A stretch of DNA of 61,577 nt. Source: Lachnospiraceae bacterium UBA3316. GTDB lineage: Bacteria > Bacillota > Clostridia > Lachnospirales > Lachnospiraceae. Every line of letters begins with the position of its first letter. Position 1 is the stretch's first letter. Both the position numbers and the translations under genes were made by a program. The DNA is taken from positions 1 through 61,577 of the forward strand of contig DESK01000007.1 in assembly GCA_002361955.1 (NCBI GenBank). The letters run 5' to 3'. Shown here one piece after another: positions 1 to 8,813 of the stretch. The notes beneath the pieces are model-generated. The model was not told the origin of the DNA, made no database searches, and saw nothing but the letters and a program-made list of their open reading frames with translations.

Positions 1-14
1 CGGCTGTGCCGTGA

Positions 15-143
15 ATAATCTGGGCTGATTATAAGGAAAGTTATCATCGGGCAGCAAATAGATTGGTTAGAGAGTTCTCTAACAGTTTCTGCCAGGATGA
101 TGGGAGTATTGACTGGGAGAAGCTGGTGGAGTTTAATTCGGGA
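15..143 (+). pseudogene. Possible 3' remnant of a gene (unidentified)
   Basis: A reading frame opens just after an in-frame TGA at 12-14 and ends with TAA at 141-143. It encodes about 42 residues with an ordinary protein-like composition (WADYKESYHRAANRL, then IDWEKLVEF near the end). The only in-frame start-like codon is a TTG at 63, with no ribosome binding site before it. I read it as the tail of an upstream gene that is cut by the window edge or frameshifted. No family was recognised. Confidence 0.25.
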
Positions 144-234
144 GATTAATTTTAAATATTACAAAAGGATTTCAGGAAAATTCTTTTCTGGATTATAATA
201 ATCGAGAGAAAAAACTTATGAGGAAGGATAGCAT

Positions 235-1305
235 ATGAACCGTATATTGATGCTGATCATGGCTGCAGGGGCTGTGCTTGGGGGAATTGACCGGATCACA
301 GGCAATAAGCACGGATATGGAAAGAAGTTTGAGGAAGGGTTTTTCTTTTTGGGGCCTACCGCATTGTCCATGGCGGGAATGATCTGCCTTGCCCCTGTTC
401 TTGCGGATGTTCTGGGAAGGGTAATTATCCCTCTTTACGAAAGGATAGGGGTAGACCCGGCCATGTTCGGCAGCCTTCTGGCAATTGACATGGGCGGTTA
501 TCAGCTTGCCGGGGAGCTTGCAGGGAATGAACTTATAGGAAACTATGCGGGGATCGTCGTGGCTGCCATATTTGGGTGTACCGTGGTATTTACAATTCCT
601 GTAGGTATGGGGATGGTAAAGAAGGAAGAACGGGTTTTTCTGGCTAGGGGAATCATGATCGGCTTGATCACTATGCCTGTAGGGCTTCTTGTGGGAGGTA
701 TGACTGCAGGGCTTTCCCTCACGGTATCTATTCATCAGAACCTGCCGATATTTGTGCTTTCCTTCGCATTACTTTTAGGTTTGTGGAAAATTCCCGAAAA
801 AATGATCCGGGGATTTTGCATATTTGCAGATGGAATTCATGGGCTGATCACCATCGGACTGGTGCTGGCTGCTGTAGAATCAATGTGCGGATGGAATCCG
901 GTAAAAGGGATGGGTTCTTTGCAGGACGCTATGAGCGTGGTGTCCTCCATAGGAATCGTTATGCTGGGAAGCCTTCCCATGGCAGAACTTCTGCAACGGC
1001 TGCTGAAAGCACCATTTAAGAGACTGGGAGCAAGACTGCACATGAAACCTGAAAGTATGACGGGAATGCTGGTGGGGGTGGTAAGTGCAATTCCCGCAAT
1101 AACCATGTTCCAGGAGATGGATGAAAAAGGAAAGGTAGTGAATGCGGCTTTCCTGGTCAGTGGTGCCAGCCTTTTGGCTGCCCATATCGGATTTACCATC
1201 AGCACGGAACCGGAAATGCTGGGGGCTTTATTGGCAGCAAAATTGAGCGGAGCGGCTGCGGCACTGATTTTGGCATTATGTTTATTGGGAAAGGGGGAAG
1301 GATGA
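235..1305 (+). CDS. eutH: EutH-type ethanolamine permease
   Basis: This is a polytopic membrane protein of 356 aa, the normal length for EutH, with about ten hydrophobic helices across its whole length. The MGGYQLAGELAGNELIGNYAG segment (residues about 85-105) and the conserved tail STEPEMLGALLAAKL are typical of the EutH ethanolamine transporter family, which brings ethanolamine across the cytoplasmic membrane. The start is set by GAGGAAGGA about 8 nt before the ATG. A TATAAT-like sequence lies upstream around 198-203. No other eut genes (eutBC, shell proteins) are in view, so the gene is either a stand-alone permease or the end of a eut cluster outside the window. The family call is strong; the substrate is inferred from the family. 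Confidence 0.9.
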   Translation: MNRILMLIMAAGAVLGGIDRITGNKHGYGKKFEEGFFFLGPTALSMAGMICLAPVLADVLGRVIIPLYERIGVDPAMFGSLLAIDMGGYQLAGELAGNELIGNYAGIVVAAIFGCTVVFTIPVGMGMVKKEERVFLARGIMIGLITMPVGLLVGGMTAGLSLTVSIHQNLPIFVLSFALLLGLWKIPEKMIRGFCIFADGIHGLITIGLVLAAVESMCGWNPVKGMGSLQDAMSVVSSIGIVMLGSLPMAELLQRLLKAPFKRLGARLHMKPESMTGMLVGVVSAIPAITMFQEMDEKGKVVNAAFLVSGASLLAAHIGFTISTEPEMLGALLAAKLSGAAAALILALCLLGKGEG

Positions 1306-1353
1306 TTTAATCAGCAGTTAAGAAAATGAACCCATCACTAAACGAATGCTCAA

Positions 1354-1382
1354 TTGTAAACGCGCATTAGGCAAGCTATAAT
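1354..1382 (+). promoter_or_regulatory. Sigma-A-type promoter of the HTH regulator gene
   Basis: TTGTAA (1354-1359) and a perfect TATAAT (1377-1382) are separated by 17 nt. They lie about 30 nt before the HTH gene start, which has the Shine-Dalgarno sequence AGGAGG. Confidence 0.75.
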
Positions 1383-1411
1383 GGAATCATAAACAGGAGG
1401 AGGCAGGAATA

Positions 1412-2467
1412 ATGCGTATTGGTGAGCAGATAAAAAATCACAGAAAAAATGTGGGTTTCACACAAGAACAGGTGGCTGAGTATTTGGGTGTTTCAACTCC
1501 TGCGGTAAATAAATGGGAAAAAGGAAACACGTATCCAGATATATCATTACTTCCAGTACTTGCCCGCTTATTAAAAATTGATATGAATGAATTGTTTTCG
1601 TTTCGTGAAGAATTGACGCAAAAGGAGATTGGACAATTTGTTAATGAGCTAACAGAAATTTCATTAGAAAACTTTACAGAGGCCTTCGAGAGGGCAGTCA
1701 GTAAAATACAGGAATATCCCCATTGTGATTTGCTGATTTATTCGATTGCAGCCGTTTTGAACGGAGCTTTGACTTTATCAGACCTGGAGGATGAAAAAAA
1801 GTCCGAATATAATACGGCGATTATTTCCTGGCTGGAACGAACTGCAGATAGCCAGGATGAAAAGGTGAGGACTTCCAGTATTTTTATGCTTGCAGCGAAA
1901 TATGTGCAAATGGAGAAATATGAAGAAGCAAGTGTCTTTCTGAATAAAATCCCGGATACTGTGATAGATGCAACAATTATGAAAACGAATGTATTAGCAT
2001 ACCAGGAAGGAACGGATGCTGCGGCGCTCTTTTTAGAGGGAAAACTGCTGCAGGCAGTTACTAATATACAAAGCTACTTATATAGGCTGATAGAAATGGA
2101 AGAAGAAACTGGAAATCATTGTAAAGCAGAAGAGATTGCTGAAATTACAGATCACATGGTATCGCTGTTTGGTCTGTGGGATTACGGTAAAGTAGTGCCA
2201 TATCTATTGATTGCCGGGTATCGAAAAGATGCAGAAAAATGCATTCAGCGGATTAAAGAAGTGTTGGAGGAGGCGCAGAAGCCCTGGAACATGGCAGAAT
2301 CACCGTTATATTACAGATACACAGACAGTGGACAGGGAAAATCTTTTTCGGGCTTTGGAAATAGTTTCGTCCGTGCATTGGCTGCAGAAATTGAAAACAA
2401 AGAAGGGTATGAATTTCTGAGAGGGAATAAAGAGCTTGAAGCCATTTTTGAGGAATATCTGAAGTAG
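1412..2467 (+). CDS. XRE-family HTH regulator with C-terminal helical repeat region
   Basis: A 351-aa protein with an N-terminal Cro/C1-type helix-turn-helix (residues about 5-60: MRIGEQIKNHRKNVGFTQEQ, then VSTPAVNKWEKGNTYPDI). It is followed by about 280 residues predicted helical, with spaced aromatic and leucine residues like TPR-type sensor regions. This is the common Bacillota layout in which a DNA-binding head is coupled to a helical ligand- or peptide-sensing body. It has its own promoter and is followed by a large inverted repeat. The regulated genes are not evident; eutH upstream and the convergent membrane-protein gene are the closest. Confidence 0.8.
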   Translation: MRIGEQIKNHRKNVGFTQEQVAEYLGVSTPAVNKWEKGNTYPDISLLPVLARLLKIDMNELFSFREELTQKEIGQFVNELTEISLENFTEAFERAVSKIQEYPHCDLLIYSIAAVLNGALTLSDLEDEKKSEYNTAIISWLERTADSQDEKVRTSSIFMLAAKYVQMEKYEEASVFLNKIPDTVIDATIMKTNVLAYQEGTDAAALFLEGKLLQAVTNIQSYLYRLIEMEEETGNHCKAEEIAEITDHMVSLFGLWDYGKVVPYLLIAGYRKDAEKCIQRIKEVLEEAQKPWNMAESPLYYRYTDSGQGKSFSGFGNSFVRALAAEIENKEGYEFLRGNKELEAIFEEYLK

Positions 2468-2525
2468 TTTGTGGCAAAAAGATAGATGGAAATAGATAAA
2501 ATTTGGGTTTGCCAGGTTAAATATC

Positions 2526-2576
2526 TCATCCAAGGCTGAGCGGATCATGGATTTGCAAACGCTCAACCTTGGATGA
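2526..2576. terminator. Large inverted repeat between convergent genes
   Basis: TCATCCAAGGCTGAGCG (2526-2542) pairs with CGCTCAACCTTGGATGA (2560-2576) with a single mismatch, leaving a 17-nt loop. It lies between the stop codons of two convergent genes, so it probably terminates transcription from both sides. There is no strong T-run after either arm, so a small repeat element is the alternative. Confidence 0.5.
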
Positions 2577-2595
2577 AACTGTCCGTGGACAGCAA

Positions 2596-3240
2596 TTAGA
2601 GAGAAATTTTTTTGTCAATTTTATTTCTGAAAAATTGAATCAGCGGCCCGTTGAACAGGGCGTTGATGATGGTCCCAATTCCGATGATCGTCCAGATATT
2701 GCCTTTGGCTGCAAGACAGAAGAGGAGGCCAATCACGATAGCTGTGATATCAGAGCAAATCCTTGCGTATTGAAAGGGAATTTTATCTTTTGTCAGCTTT
2801 GCGATGATCGGGGCCAGACTGTCGTAGGGAGCGATTCCCATGTCTGCCTTCATGTACAGAGCTACCCCAAAGGAAGCAAACAGGGTTCCCAGCAGCAGCG
2901 CAAGGATACGCAGCGGAAGCGTCATCTCAATGCCGGCTGCATCCTTTACCAGCCAGCAGAGAAAATCGGCGATATATCCGACGCCTACCATGTTGACAAC
3001 CGTTCCCAGGCCAATGTAGCCGGGAACCGTGAAAAATACAACAATCAGGATCAAGGCGTTGGCGATTAACTGCCAGGTACCGAAGCTCAATCCAAGAAAT
3101 CCGCTGATGCCCAGATTCATTCCGGTAAAGGCGTCCACGCCGAAAGCACCGAGGCGGTAGCAGCCAACGCAGATACTGATTAGCAGGATTCCGAATATCA
3201 TAAGAAAGAAACGCAGGAACCAGGAATTTTTTTTAAGCAC
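2596..3240 (-). CDS. YczE/YyaS/YitT-like integral membrane protein
   Basis: A 214-aa protein with about five transmembrane helices. The conserved segments RLGAFGVDAFTGMNLGIS, KADMGIAPYDSLAPII and TIINALFNGPLIQFF match the YczE/YitT-type family of bacterial membrane proteins of unknown transport function. It starts at GTG (3238-3240). Its Shine-Dalgarno sequence GGAG overlaps the end of the GH36 gene, whose stop is only 6 nt upstream, so it is translated as the last gene of the alpha-galactosidase operon. A role in sugar handling is only suggested by position. Confidence 0.75.
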   Translation of the reverse strand: MLKKNSWFLRFFLMIFGILLISICVGCYRLGAFGVDAFTGMNLGISGFLGLSFGTWQLIANALILIVVFFTVPGYIGLGTVVNMVGVGYIADFLCWLVKDAAGIEMTLPLRILALLLGTLFASFGVALYMKADMGIAPYDSLAPIIAKLTKDKIPFQYARICSDITAIVIGLLFCLAAKGNIWTIIGIGTIINALFNGPLIQFFRNKIDKKISL

Positions 3241-3246
3241 TGTGTA

Positions 3247-5472
3247 TTACTCCTTTGCTTTTAAAATATAGATTTTGGATTCAAAATCGCCGCAGTCCTT
3301 TTCTTCTCTGGAGACCTCACCGGAAGTGGCGTCGGATGTCAGGAGGCCCAGATTCATCAGCTCGTCGCCGTAATGGCAGGCGTCGCTTCGGATATCGGTG
3401 TAAACCATGTCTGGATCCAGGCCCTGTAACCGCACGCGTGTATAAGGGGCGTTTACGTTGTTTAATACCCGGTACCAGCCCACGAGCGCCGTCTTTTTAT
3501 CCTCACTGACACTCATCCATACGGTTTCATTGCCCTCGAAAGGACTTTTCAGTCTGTAGAAGGTGCCAAATTGCAGAATTTCCCGGTATTCTTTCATAAA
3601 GGAAATCTGTTCTTTTACTTCCTGCAGTTCTTCCTCCGGCAGCTTATTCAGATCCAGCTCATAGCCAAAGGTACCGAAGTATGCCACATTCGCCCTTGTA
3701 TGAAGAGGAGTTCTGCGGAGCACCTGGTGGTTGGGAGAAACGGAAACGTGGCTTCCGATACTGCTGATGGGATAGCACATGGATGTTCCGTACTGGATTT
3801 TCAGGCGTTCCACCGCATCGGAATCATCACTCGCCCATCCCTGGGGAGCGTAGTACAGAAGACCCGGATCAAACCGTCCGCCGCCGCTGGCACAGGATTC
3901 GAACAGCACCTGGGGGAAGGCTGAGGTCAGGCGTTCATACAGATCGTATACCCCCAGGATGTATCGGTGGAATACCTCTCCCTGCCTGTCGGCGGGAAGG
4001 GCGGCAGAGTAGCATTCGGTGATGCTTCGGTTCATATCCCATTTGATATAGGAGATTTTGGACTGCGACAGGATGTTTTCCATCATGCCATAGATGCAAT
4101 CCACCACCTCGTTCCGGGAAAAATCAAGGACAAACTGGTTGCGGCCATGGGAGGTCCTCCGGCCAGGGGTCTGCAGGATCCAATCCGGATGAGCACGGTA
4201 CAAATCCGAATCTTTATTGACCATTTCCGGCTCAAACCAGAGGCCAAACTTCATGCCCAGGGCTTCAATTCGTTCAGAAAGTCCTGCGATTCCATTGGGA
4301 AGGCGGTCTCTATTTGCAAACCAGTCGCCAAGGCCTGCGAGATCATTGTTTCGCTTGCCGAACCAGCCATCGTCAAGAACAAACAGCTCCACGCCGCATT
4401 CTTTTGCTTTGGCGGCGATCTCTACCAGACGGTCTTCCGTAAAATCAAAATAAGTGGCTTCCCAGTTATTATTCAGAATCGGCCGTGGACGGTCACGCCA
4501 ATATCCTCTGGCCAGGCGTTTGCGGTACAGGCGGTGGAAGGTCTGGCTCATGGCATTCAGACCTTCTGCGGAATAGACCATGACTGCCTCCGGAGTTTGA
4601 AAGCTTTCGCCGGCTTCCAGCTTCCAGTCAAAGCCGGAGGGATTGATCCCCACGGTAATGCGCGTGGTATCATGGGTGTCCACCTCTGCCTGGATGCGGT
4701 AGTTGCCGCTGTAGATGAAACTGAAGCCAAGGGCCTCGCCCTGCGTTTCTGTGGTGTATGGACGTTTCAGCACCATAAATGGATTGTGTTCATGGGAGGA
4801 GTTGCCGCGCATACTGTCAATAGACAGAATTCCCTGCTCCAATGGACGGTTGATAATGTGCCGTTCTCTTGCCCAGGCGCCGGAAAGCTGCATCCAGACA
4901 TAATCTTTGTCAGGAAGATCCAGGCTAAAACTCATCGCATTCAGAAGATGGACCGGCTTGGTTCCTTCGTTGATAAAACGTGCGCTTCTTGCGAGGATTC
5001 CGCCATATGCAAAAATCGTGTAGAGCAGTTCCAGTTTGATTTCTGTTACCGGATCCTTTAAGATTATACGTAAGGTTGCAGCTTCCCCATCCGCTTCCGT
5101 ATAGGTGGCGGGAAGCCCCGGAAGCTTTGGCTTTCCGGCAAAGATGGTATGGGCTGCATACTGGAAATCAGAAATCCGGCTGCCGTCGTCCTGCAGTATT
5201 TCTACTGCAGGATGACGATAGTCTGTGGAGCCGTAGACAGGATATTCCTGACGGATATGTTCCAGGGAAAAGGTCCTGTCATTTTCGTATACGTAAGAGG
5301 TCATCGGTCTTGGCGCTTTTTCAATGAGGTAACGGAAATCCTCTTTATCATGGATTCTTTTTCCGCAGTATAATTGCCCCAGATGCCCGTTTTCCAAAAC
5401 ACAAAGGATATAGCTGAGATGATCGTTAAATAGATGAAATGTTTTGGTGGTTTCATGAAATTGGATATTCAT
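3247..5472 (-). CDS. GH36 alpha-galactosidase (cytoplasmic)
   Basis: A 741-aa protein of normal GH36 length with no signal peptide. It has the beta-sandwich N-terminal domain (to about residue 320), a TIM-barrel with the motif LFVLDDGWFGKRN, the nucleophile motif KWDMNR, the CASGGGRFDPGLL segment and the acid/base region WASDDSDA, then a C-terminal beta domain. It is expected to release terminal alpha-galactose from imported oligosaccharides such as melibiose or raffinose-type sugars. The start is the ATG at 5470-5472, preceded by GGAGG at 10-11 nt; a longer frame begins upstream but lacks a ribosome binding site. It lies 46 nt after the transporter gene and forms an operon with it and the AraC gene. 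Confidence 0.92.
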   Translation of the reverse strand: MNIQFHETTKTFHLFNDHLSYILCVLENGHLGQLYCGKRIHDKEDFRYLIEKAPRPMTSYVYENDRTFSLEHIRQEYPVYGSTDYRHPAVEILQDDGSRISDFQYAAHTIFAGKPKLPGLPATYTEADGEAATLRIILKDPVTEIKLELLYTIFAYGGILARSARFINEGTKPVHLLNAMSFSLDLPDKDYVWMQLSGAWARERHIINRPLEQGILSIDSMRGNSSHEHNPFMVLKRPYTTETQGEALGFSFIYSGNYRIQAEVDTHDTTRITVGINPSGFDWKLEAGESFQTPEAVMVYSAEGLNAMSQTFHRLYRKRLARGYWRDRPRPILNNNWEATYFDFTEDRLVEIAAKAKECGVELFVLDDGWFGKRNNDLAGLGDWFANRDRLPNGIAGLSERIEALGMKFGLWFEPEMVNKDSDLYRAHPDWILQTPGRRTSHGRNQFVLDFSRNEVVDCIYGMMENILSQSKISYIKWDMNRSITECYSAALPADRQGEVFHRYILGVYDLYERLTSAFPQVLFESCASGGGRFDPGLLYYAPQGWASDDSDAVERLKIQYGTSMCYPISSIGSHVSVSPNHQVLRRTPLHTRANVAYFGTFGYELDLNKLPEEELQEVKEQISFMKEYREILQFGTFYRLKSPFEGNETVWMSVSEDKKTALVGWYRVLNNVNAPYTRVRLQGLDPDMVYTDIRSDACHYGDELMNLGLLTSDATSGEVSREEKDCGDFESKIYILKAKE

Positions 5473-5518
5473 TTTTACATTACCTCCATAGGATTTTTTG
5501 CAGGTTGTTTCAGCGCAG

Positions 5519-6801
5519 TTACTGCTGCTGGTGGAGTTCATTGATTTGTTTTGTTACCTCTTCCAGCTTTGCGCCCTTTAATTTGTAGCATTTCTTGTAG
5601 ATGATCAGGCTTATGATGGCGAGAATCACAGGGATGAGGATCATCAGGACACGGATGCCTGTGATGGTTCCGGCGCTTTGGGTGGCGGCGGTTGCGTCAT
5701 AGCCGACAATCTGGAGTCCCACACCGGTAAGTCCGCCGGCAGCAGCCATAGCGGCTTTCATCAGAAACGTCTGTGCGGAGCAGGTAACACTTTCATTGCG
5801 GACACCGAATTTTACTTCTCCGTAGTCGATGACATCGGCCATACAGCAGGTGGTCACTCCCAGGGATAAGCCGGAGCCAAAGAACAGGAGTACGCAGCAG
5901 AGCACAACTAAAATCGGATTTTGTGGAGCAATGTATCCGGCAGCGCCCAGAAGGAGAAATCCGGCTACGGGCAGGGAGCAGGCAATGGAGTACACCTTTT
6001 CACGGCTGATCTTTGCAGCGATCATCGGAAAGAGCATCAGTCCCATCATTTCCGCAATAATGGCAAAGCCGAAGATGGAGTATAAGTATTCATTGCCGCA
6101 TACATTCTTAAAATAGTATACTGCAAAGCTCTTGGCAATCTGCGTGCACAGATTAAAGGTGAGCAGCAGTCCGATGAATGCGAGCAGCTGGTCATTTTTT
6201 ACGATAAGGTGGAAGGCTTGTTTTAAGCTGGTCTTTTCGGAGTTGGTTCCGATCGTGGAGCTTTCTTTTACATTGCATACAGTGATCCCGATGGTTATGA
6301 TGAAAACGGCTACGATCGCAATGGCAAAGAGGGTGTAGCCTGTCTCCGCATAGGGATTTTTCTCGCCGGCTGCCTTATTGAAATAGTTGATGATGTAAAG
6401 GCCAAAGGTCGATACGGAAAATCCCGCAAGGCTTGCAAAGCTACGTAGACATAAAGGGCGGTTCCGGACAGGTGAAAGCTGTGGAAAAGCAGAATAAAAA
6501 ATACAGAGTTTACCAGCGTTCCAACGGTAATCCAGATACGAAACTTTCCGTATTTGGTGCGGGTATTATCAACAATCATTCCCATCATGGGATCGTTGAT
6601 GGCATCCCAGATTCTTGCTACAAAAAAGAGCACCCCCACAAAAGCCGGTGACAGATACAGGGTATCTGTAAAATAGAGCATCAGGAATGCTCCTACCAGG
6701 TTGCAGATGGCATCTTTTCCGATCGCGCCGATGCCGAAACAATATTTTTCTTTGGCAGACACATGTTTGTACTGAACTGTCTGAGTATTTTGGGAATCCA
6801 T
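5519..6801 (-). pseudogene. GPH-family sugar:cation symporter, broken by an internal deletion
   Basis: The first part (6801 to about 6440) encodes the N-terminus of a melibiose-type GPH symporter (GIGAIGKDAICNLVGAFLMLYFTD, then WDAINDPMMGMIVDNTRTKYGKFR). Near 6436-6445 the frame changes. The rest continues in another frame as FASLAGFSVSTFGLYIINYF, then GVRNESVTCSAQTFLMKAA, and ends at 5519. The family's segment between the fourth helix and the FFASLAG motif (roughly 50 residues) is missing, so this is a deletion of about 150 bp that also shifts the frame. The total length of 1283 bp, against about 1.4 kb for the family, agrees. The first frame closes after 163 aa. Import through this gene is probably lost. 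An AGGAGGAGG site precedes the original start. Confidence 0.85.
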
Positions 6802-6869
6802 AAATAGTTCCTCCTCCTAATATGTATTTTTCGCGGAGGGCCTGTGCACAAGTTCCTTTCCATGGCTAT

Positions 6870-6898
6870 ATTATAGAACGGCAAAAAGGGAGTGCGTT
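6870..6898 (-). promoter_or_regulatory. Probable activator-dependent promoter of the alpha-galactoside genes
   Basis: On the minus strand a perfect TATAAT (6870-6875) is present, but the sequence 17 nt upstream (AACGCA) is a poor -35. Such promoters are typical targets of AraC-type activators, and the araC-like gene ends just upstream at 6944. Confidence 0.5.
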
Positions 6899-6943
6899 AG
6901 TGGATTTTGTTCAAGTAAACAGTCAAAATGTTAGACGGAAATC

Positions 6944-7876
6944 TTAAATTTCATTTTGCCTGTTTTTTGATTCTTCATGGATGTATGCTTTTCCTTTGAT
7001 CATAAGTGACTCCAATTCATTTTGGCTGGCGACTAGCTTATCCTGGGTTTCGGCTCTGTTCTGTTTCCGGTATTCCCTTGGCGTCAGGCCGATCTGCGCT
7101 TTGAATGCCTTTGAGAACACCAGGGCATCATGGTAGCCGCAGGAGTGGGCGATGTGCTCAATGGAGAAATCCGTTAACGTAAGCTGCTCTTTGGCACGGG
7201 AAACACAAAATTTAGTCAGAAACTCCTTTGGCGACATATCCAGTGCATTTTTAAATAAGGTATACAGATAGCTGCGGTTTACATTTAAATGTTCGGCCAC
7301 ATCCGTAACACTGATTCCTTTGGAGTAATGGTTTCGGATGAATGAAATTGCCTCCTGGATATAATTATTTTCCTGGGAAATCTCCTGGGTTGCTTCCAGG
7401 GCGCTGTCACGGGAAAGAACAGAAAAAAATTCGTAAAGCTTTCCCTGGAGAAAATAGATATTAGTCGTAGTGGACTGTGTATGCTTGAGCATGCTCAGAA
7501 CAATTTGCTTCAGCTCATTTCCATAAGAACACTGGAAAATAAGCTGTCCGCTATTCAGGCCAATATCATGAAGCCGGTATCCAGCTCTGGTTCCCCCGAA
7601 ACCAATCCAGAGATAAGTCCATGGCTCTTCCTTGTCCGCCTGATAAAAGGTAAGGGTTTCCGGCTCAATCAGAAACCCCTGTCCTTTGGACAGTTCATAT
7701 TTCCGGACACCGACCTGATAGAAGCCTTTTCCATCTAAAATGTAGTGGATGATATAGTTTGGCCGTGCGGCGGGACCGAAGGAGTGCAGGGGATTGCATT
7801 GCGCATAGCCGCAGAAACAGAGATGAAATTCTTTAAATTTTGGCGCCAGGAGCTGGAGTACATAAGAGTCTTCCAT
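6944..7876 (-). CDS. AraC-family transcriptional regulator of the alpha-galactoside locus
   Basis: A 310-aa protein with an N-terminal AraC-type cupin sugar-sensing domain (residues about 20-160; IIHYILDGKGFYQVG, then LSKGQGFLIEPETLTFYQAD) and a C-terminal double helix-turn-helix (about 185-285; VTDVAEHLNVNRSYLYTLFK, then IAHSCGYHDALVFSKAFKAQ and GLTPREYRK). This is the arrangement of MsmR/RafR-like activators that sit beside alpha-galactosidase genes. It lies directly upstream of the transporter and GH36 genes on the same strand and probably activates them when alpha-galactosides are present. Confidence 0.85.
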   Translation of the reverse strand: MEDSYVLQLLAPKFKEFHLCFCGYAQCNPLHSFGPAARPNYIIHYILDGKGFYQVGVRKYELSKGQGFLIEPETLTFYQADKEEPWTYLWIGFGGTRAGYRLHDIGLNSGQLIFQCSYGNELKQIVLSMLKHTQSTTTNIYFLQGKLYEFFSVLSRDSALEATQEISQENNYIQEAISFIRNHYSKGISVTDVAEHLNVNRSYLYTLFKNALDMSPKEFLTKFCVSRAKEQLTLTDFSIEHIAHSCGYHDALVFSKAFKAQIGLTPREYRKQNRAETQDKLVASQNELESLMIKGKAYIHEESKNRQNEI

Positions 7877-7999
7877 AAGATTTGCGTCCCTTTCTCATTT
7901 TTCTTTATCATAGAAAAATTGGGACGGGGCGTCAAGTATTTCTTGGTGAAGGAAAACTTCCCGTAAATCGTTTTTCTGCGCGAAAATGATGAAATAGTA

Positions 8000-8028
8000 T
8001 TGAACTGCTAAGAAAAACCGCTTATAAT
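8000..8028 (+). promoter_or_regulatory. Sigma-A-type promoter before the CYTH gene
   Basis: TTGAAC (8000-8005) and TATAAT (8023-8028) with 17-nt spacing lie about 90 nt upstream of the CYTH-domain gene. The following recQ-jetABCD genes may be read from the same promoter, since no better one is obvious at 8676-8813. Confidence 0.75.
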
Positions 8029-8117
8029 TTGAGAGGGATCAATCAGATCATCCAAGAAGCGATCAATAGGACAAAAAAATCCTTAAAAAAACTTGATTCG
8101 CAATGGTTGAGGTTGCA

Positions 8118-8675
8118 ATGACAGAAGTAGAAATTAAACTGCCTGTTCCGGACAGGCAGAAACTCATAGAGGATTTAATCGGCCTGGGTTTTAAAACAGG
8201 AAATACTATTTTAGAGACGGATGTGTATTTTGACAGCAGTGAGGAAGAGATTCGGAAAAATGGGGAGGCGCTGCGTATACGCCGGATACAAAATCTGGAA
8301 ACGGGGGAACTTTGCAGCGTTATTACATTTAAAGGAAAGAAGCTGGATCAGGTATCCATGGCCCGGCAGGAATTGGAGGCGGGGATATCGGATGCGGAAA
8401 CAGTCCTGCAGATCTTGACAGCGATCGGCTTCTCGCCCGTCCGGCCCAAGGTTGTGAAGAAAAGGCAGCAATACCATTGGAACCGGATGGCTGCCTGTGT
8501 GGACCAGGTTCAGGGCCTGGGAGATTTCCTGGAATTGGAGATTGTAATTGGGGAGGAGGAAAGGAAAGCCCAGGCTTTAGAAAAGATTGAGGAGATCTTG
8601 TATAAGCTGGGCTTTCAGATGAGCGATACCACAAGAACCTCCTATCTCAGTATGCTGCAAAACAGGGAGGATTGA
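8118..8675 (+). CDS. CYTH-domain protein (class IV adenylate cyclase / triphosphatase fold)
   Basis: The N-terminal EVEIKLPV is the ExExK signature of CYTH proteins. FDSSEEEIRKNGEALRIRR, VITFKGKK, RQELE and a C-terminal TRTSYLSML supply the basic and acidic residues of the triphosphate tunnel. The family includes class IV adenylate cyclases and inorganic or thiamine triphosphatases, and the sequence alone does not decide between them. The ATG at 8118 is preferred because GAGG lies 6 nt before it; an in-frame ATG at 8103 has no ribosome binding site. Product 185 aa, cytoplasmic. Confidence 0.85.
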   Translation: MTEVEIKLPVPDRQKLIEDLIGLGFKTGNTILETDVYFDSSEEEIRKNGEALRIRRIQNLETGELCSVITFKGKKLDQVSMARQELEAGISDAETVLQILTAIGFSPVRPKVVKKRQQYHWNRMAACVDQVQGLGDFLELEIVIGEEERKAQALEKIEEILYKLGFQMSDTTRTSYLSMLQNRED

Positions 8676-8813
8676 GGAAATAGAACAGAGCAGGGATGCG
8701 GTTAAAAGACAGACACCCAAGCAGCGCAGAGGGGTGGATAGAGAAGCATTTTCAAAAGAAAGGGGAACACAGACATTAATCATTATCATCAGACAAACGA
8801 CAAATATGGGCTT

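Noticed and set aside
2569..3069. 166-aa plus-strand frame opposite the YczE-like gene
   Set aside because: Composition is unlike a protein family, while the minus-strand product has clear membrane helices and family motifs.
3967..5061. 364-aa plus-strand frame opposite the GH36 gene
   Set aside because: It is a mirror of a well supported alpha-galactosidase; no recognisable domain and no ribosome site.
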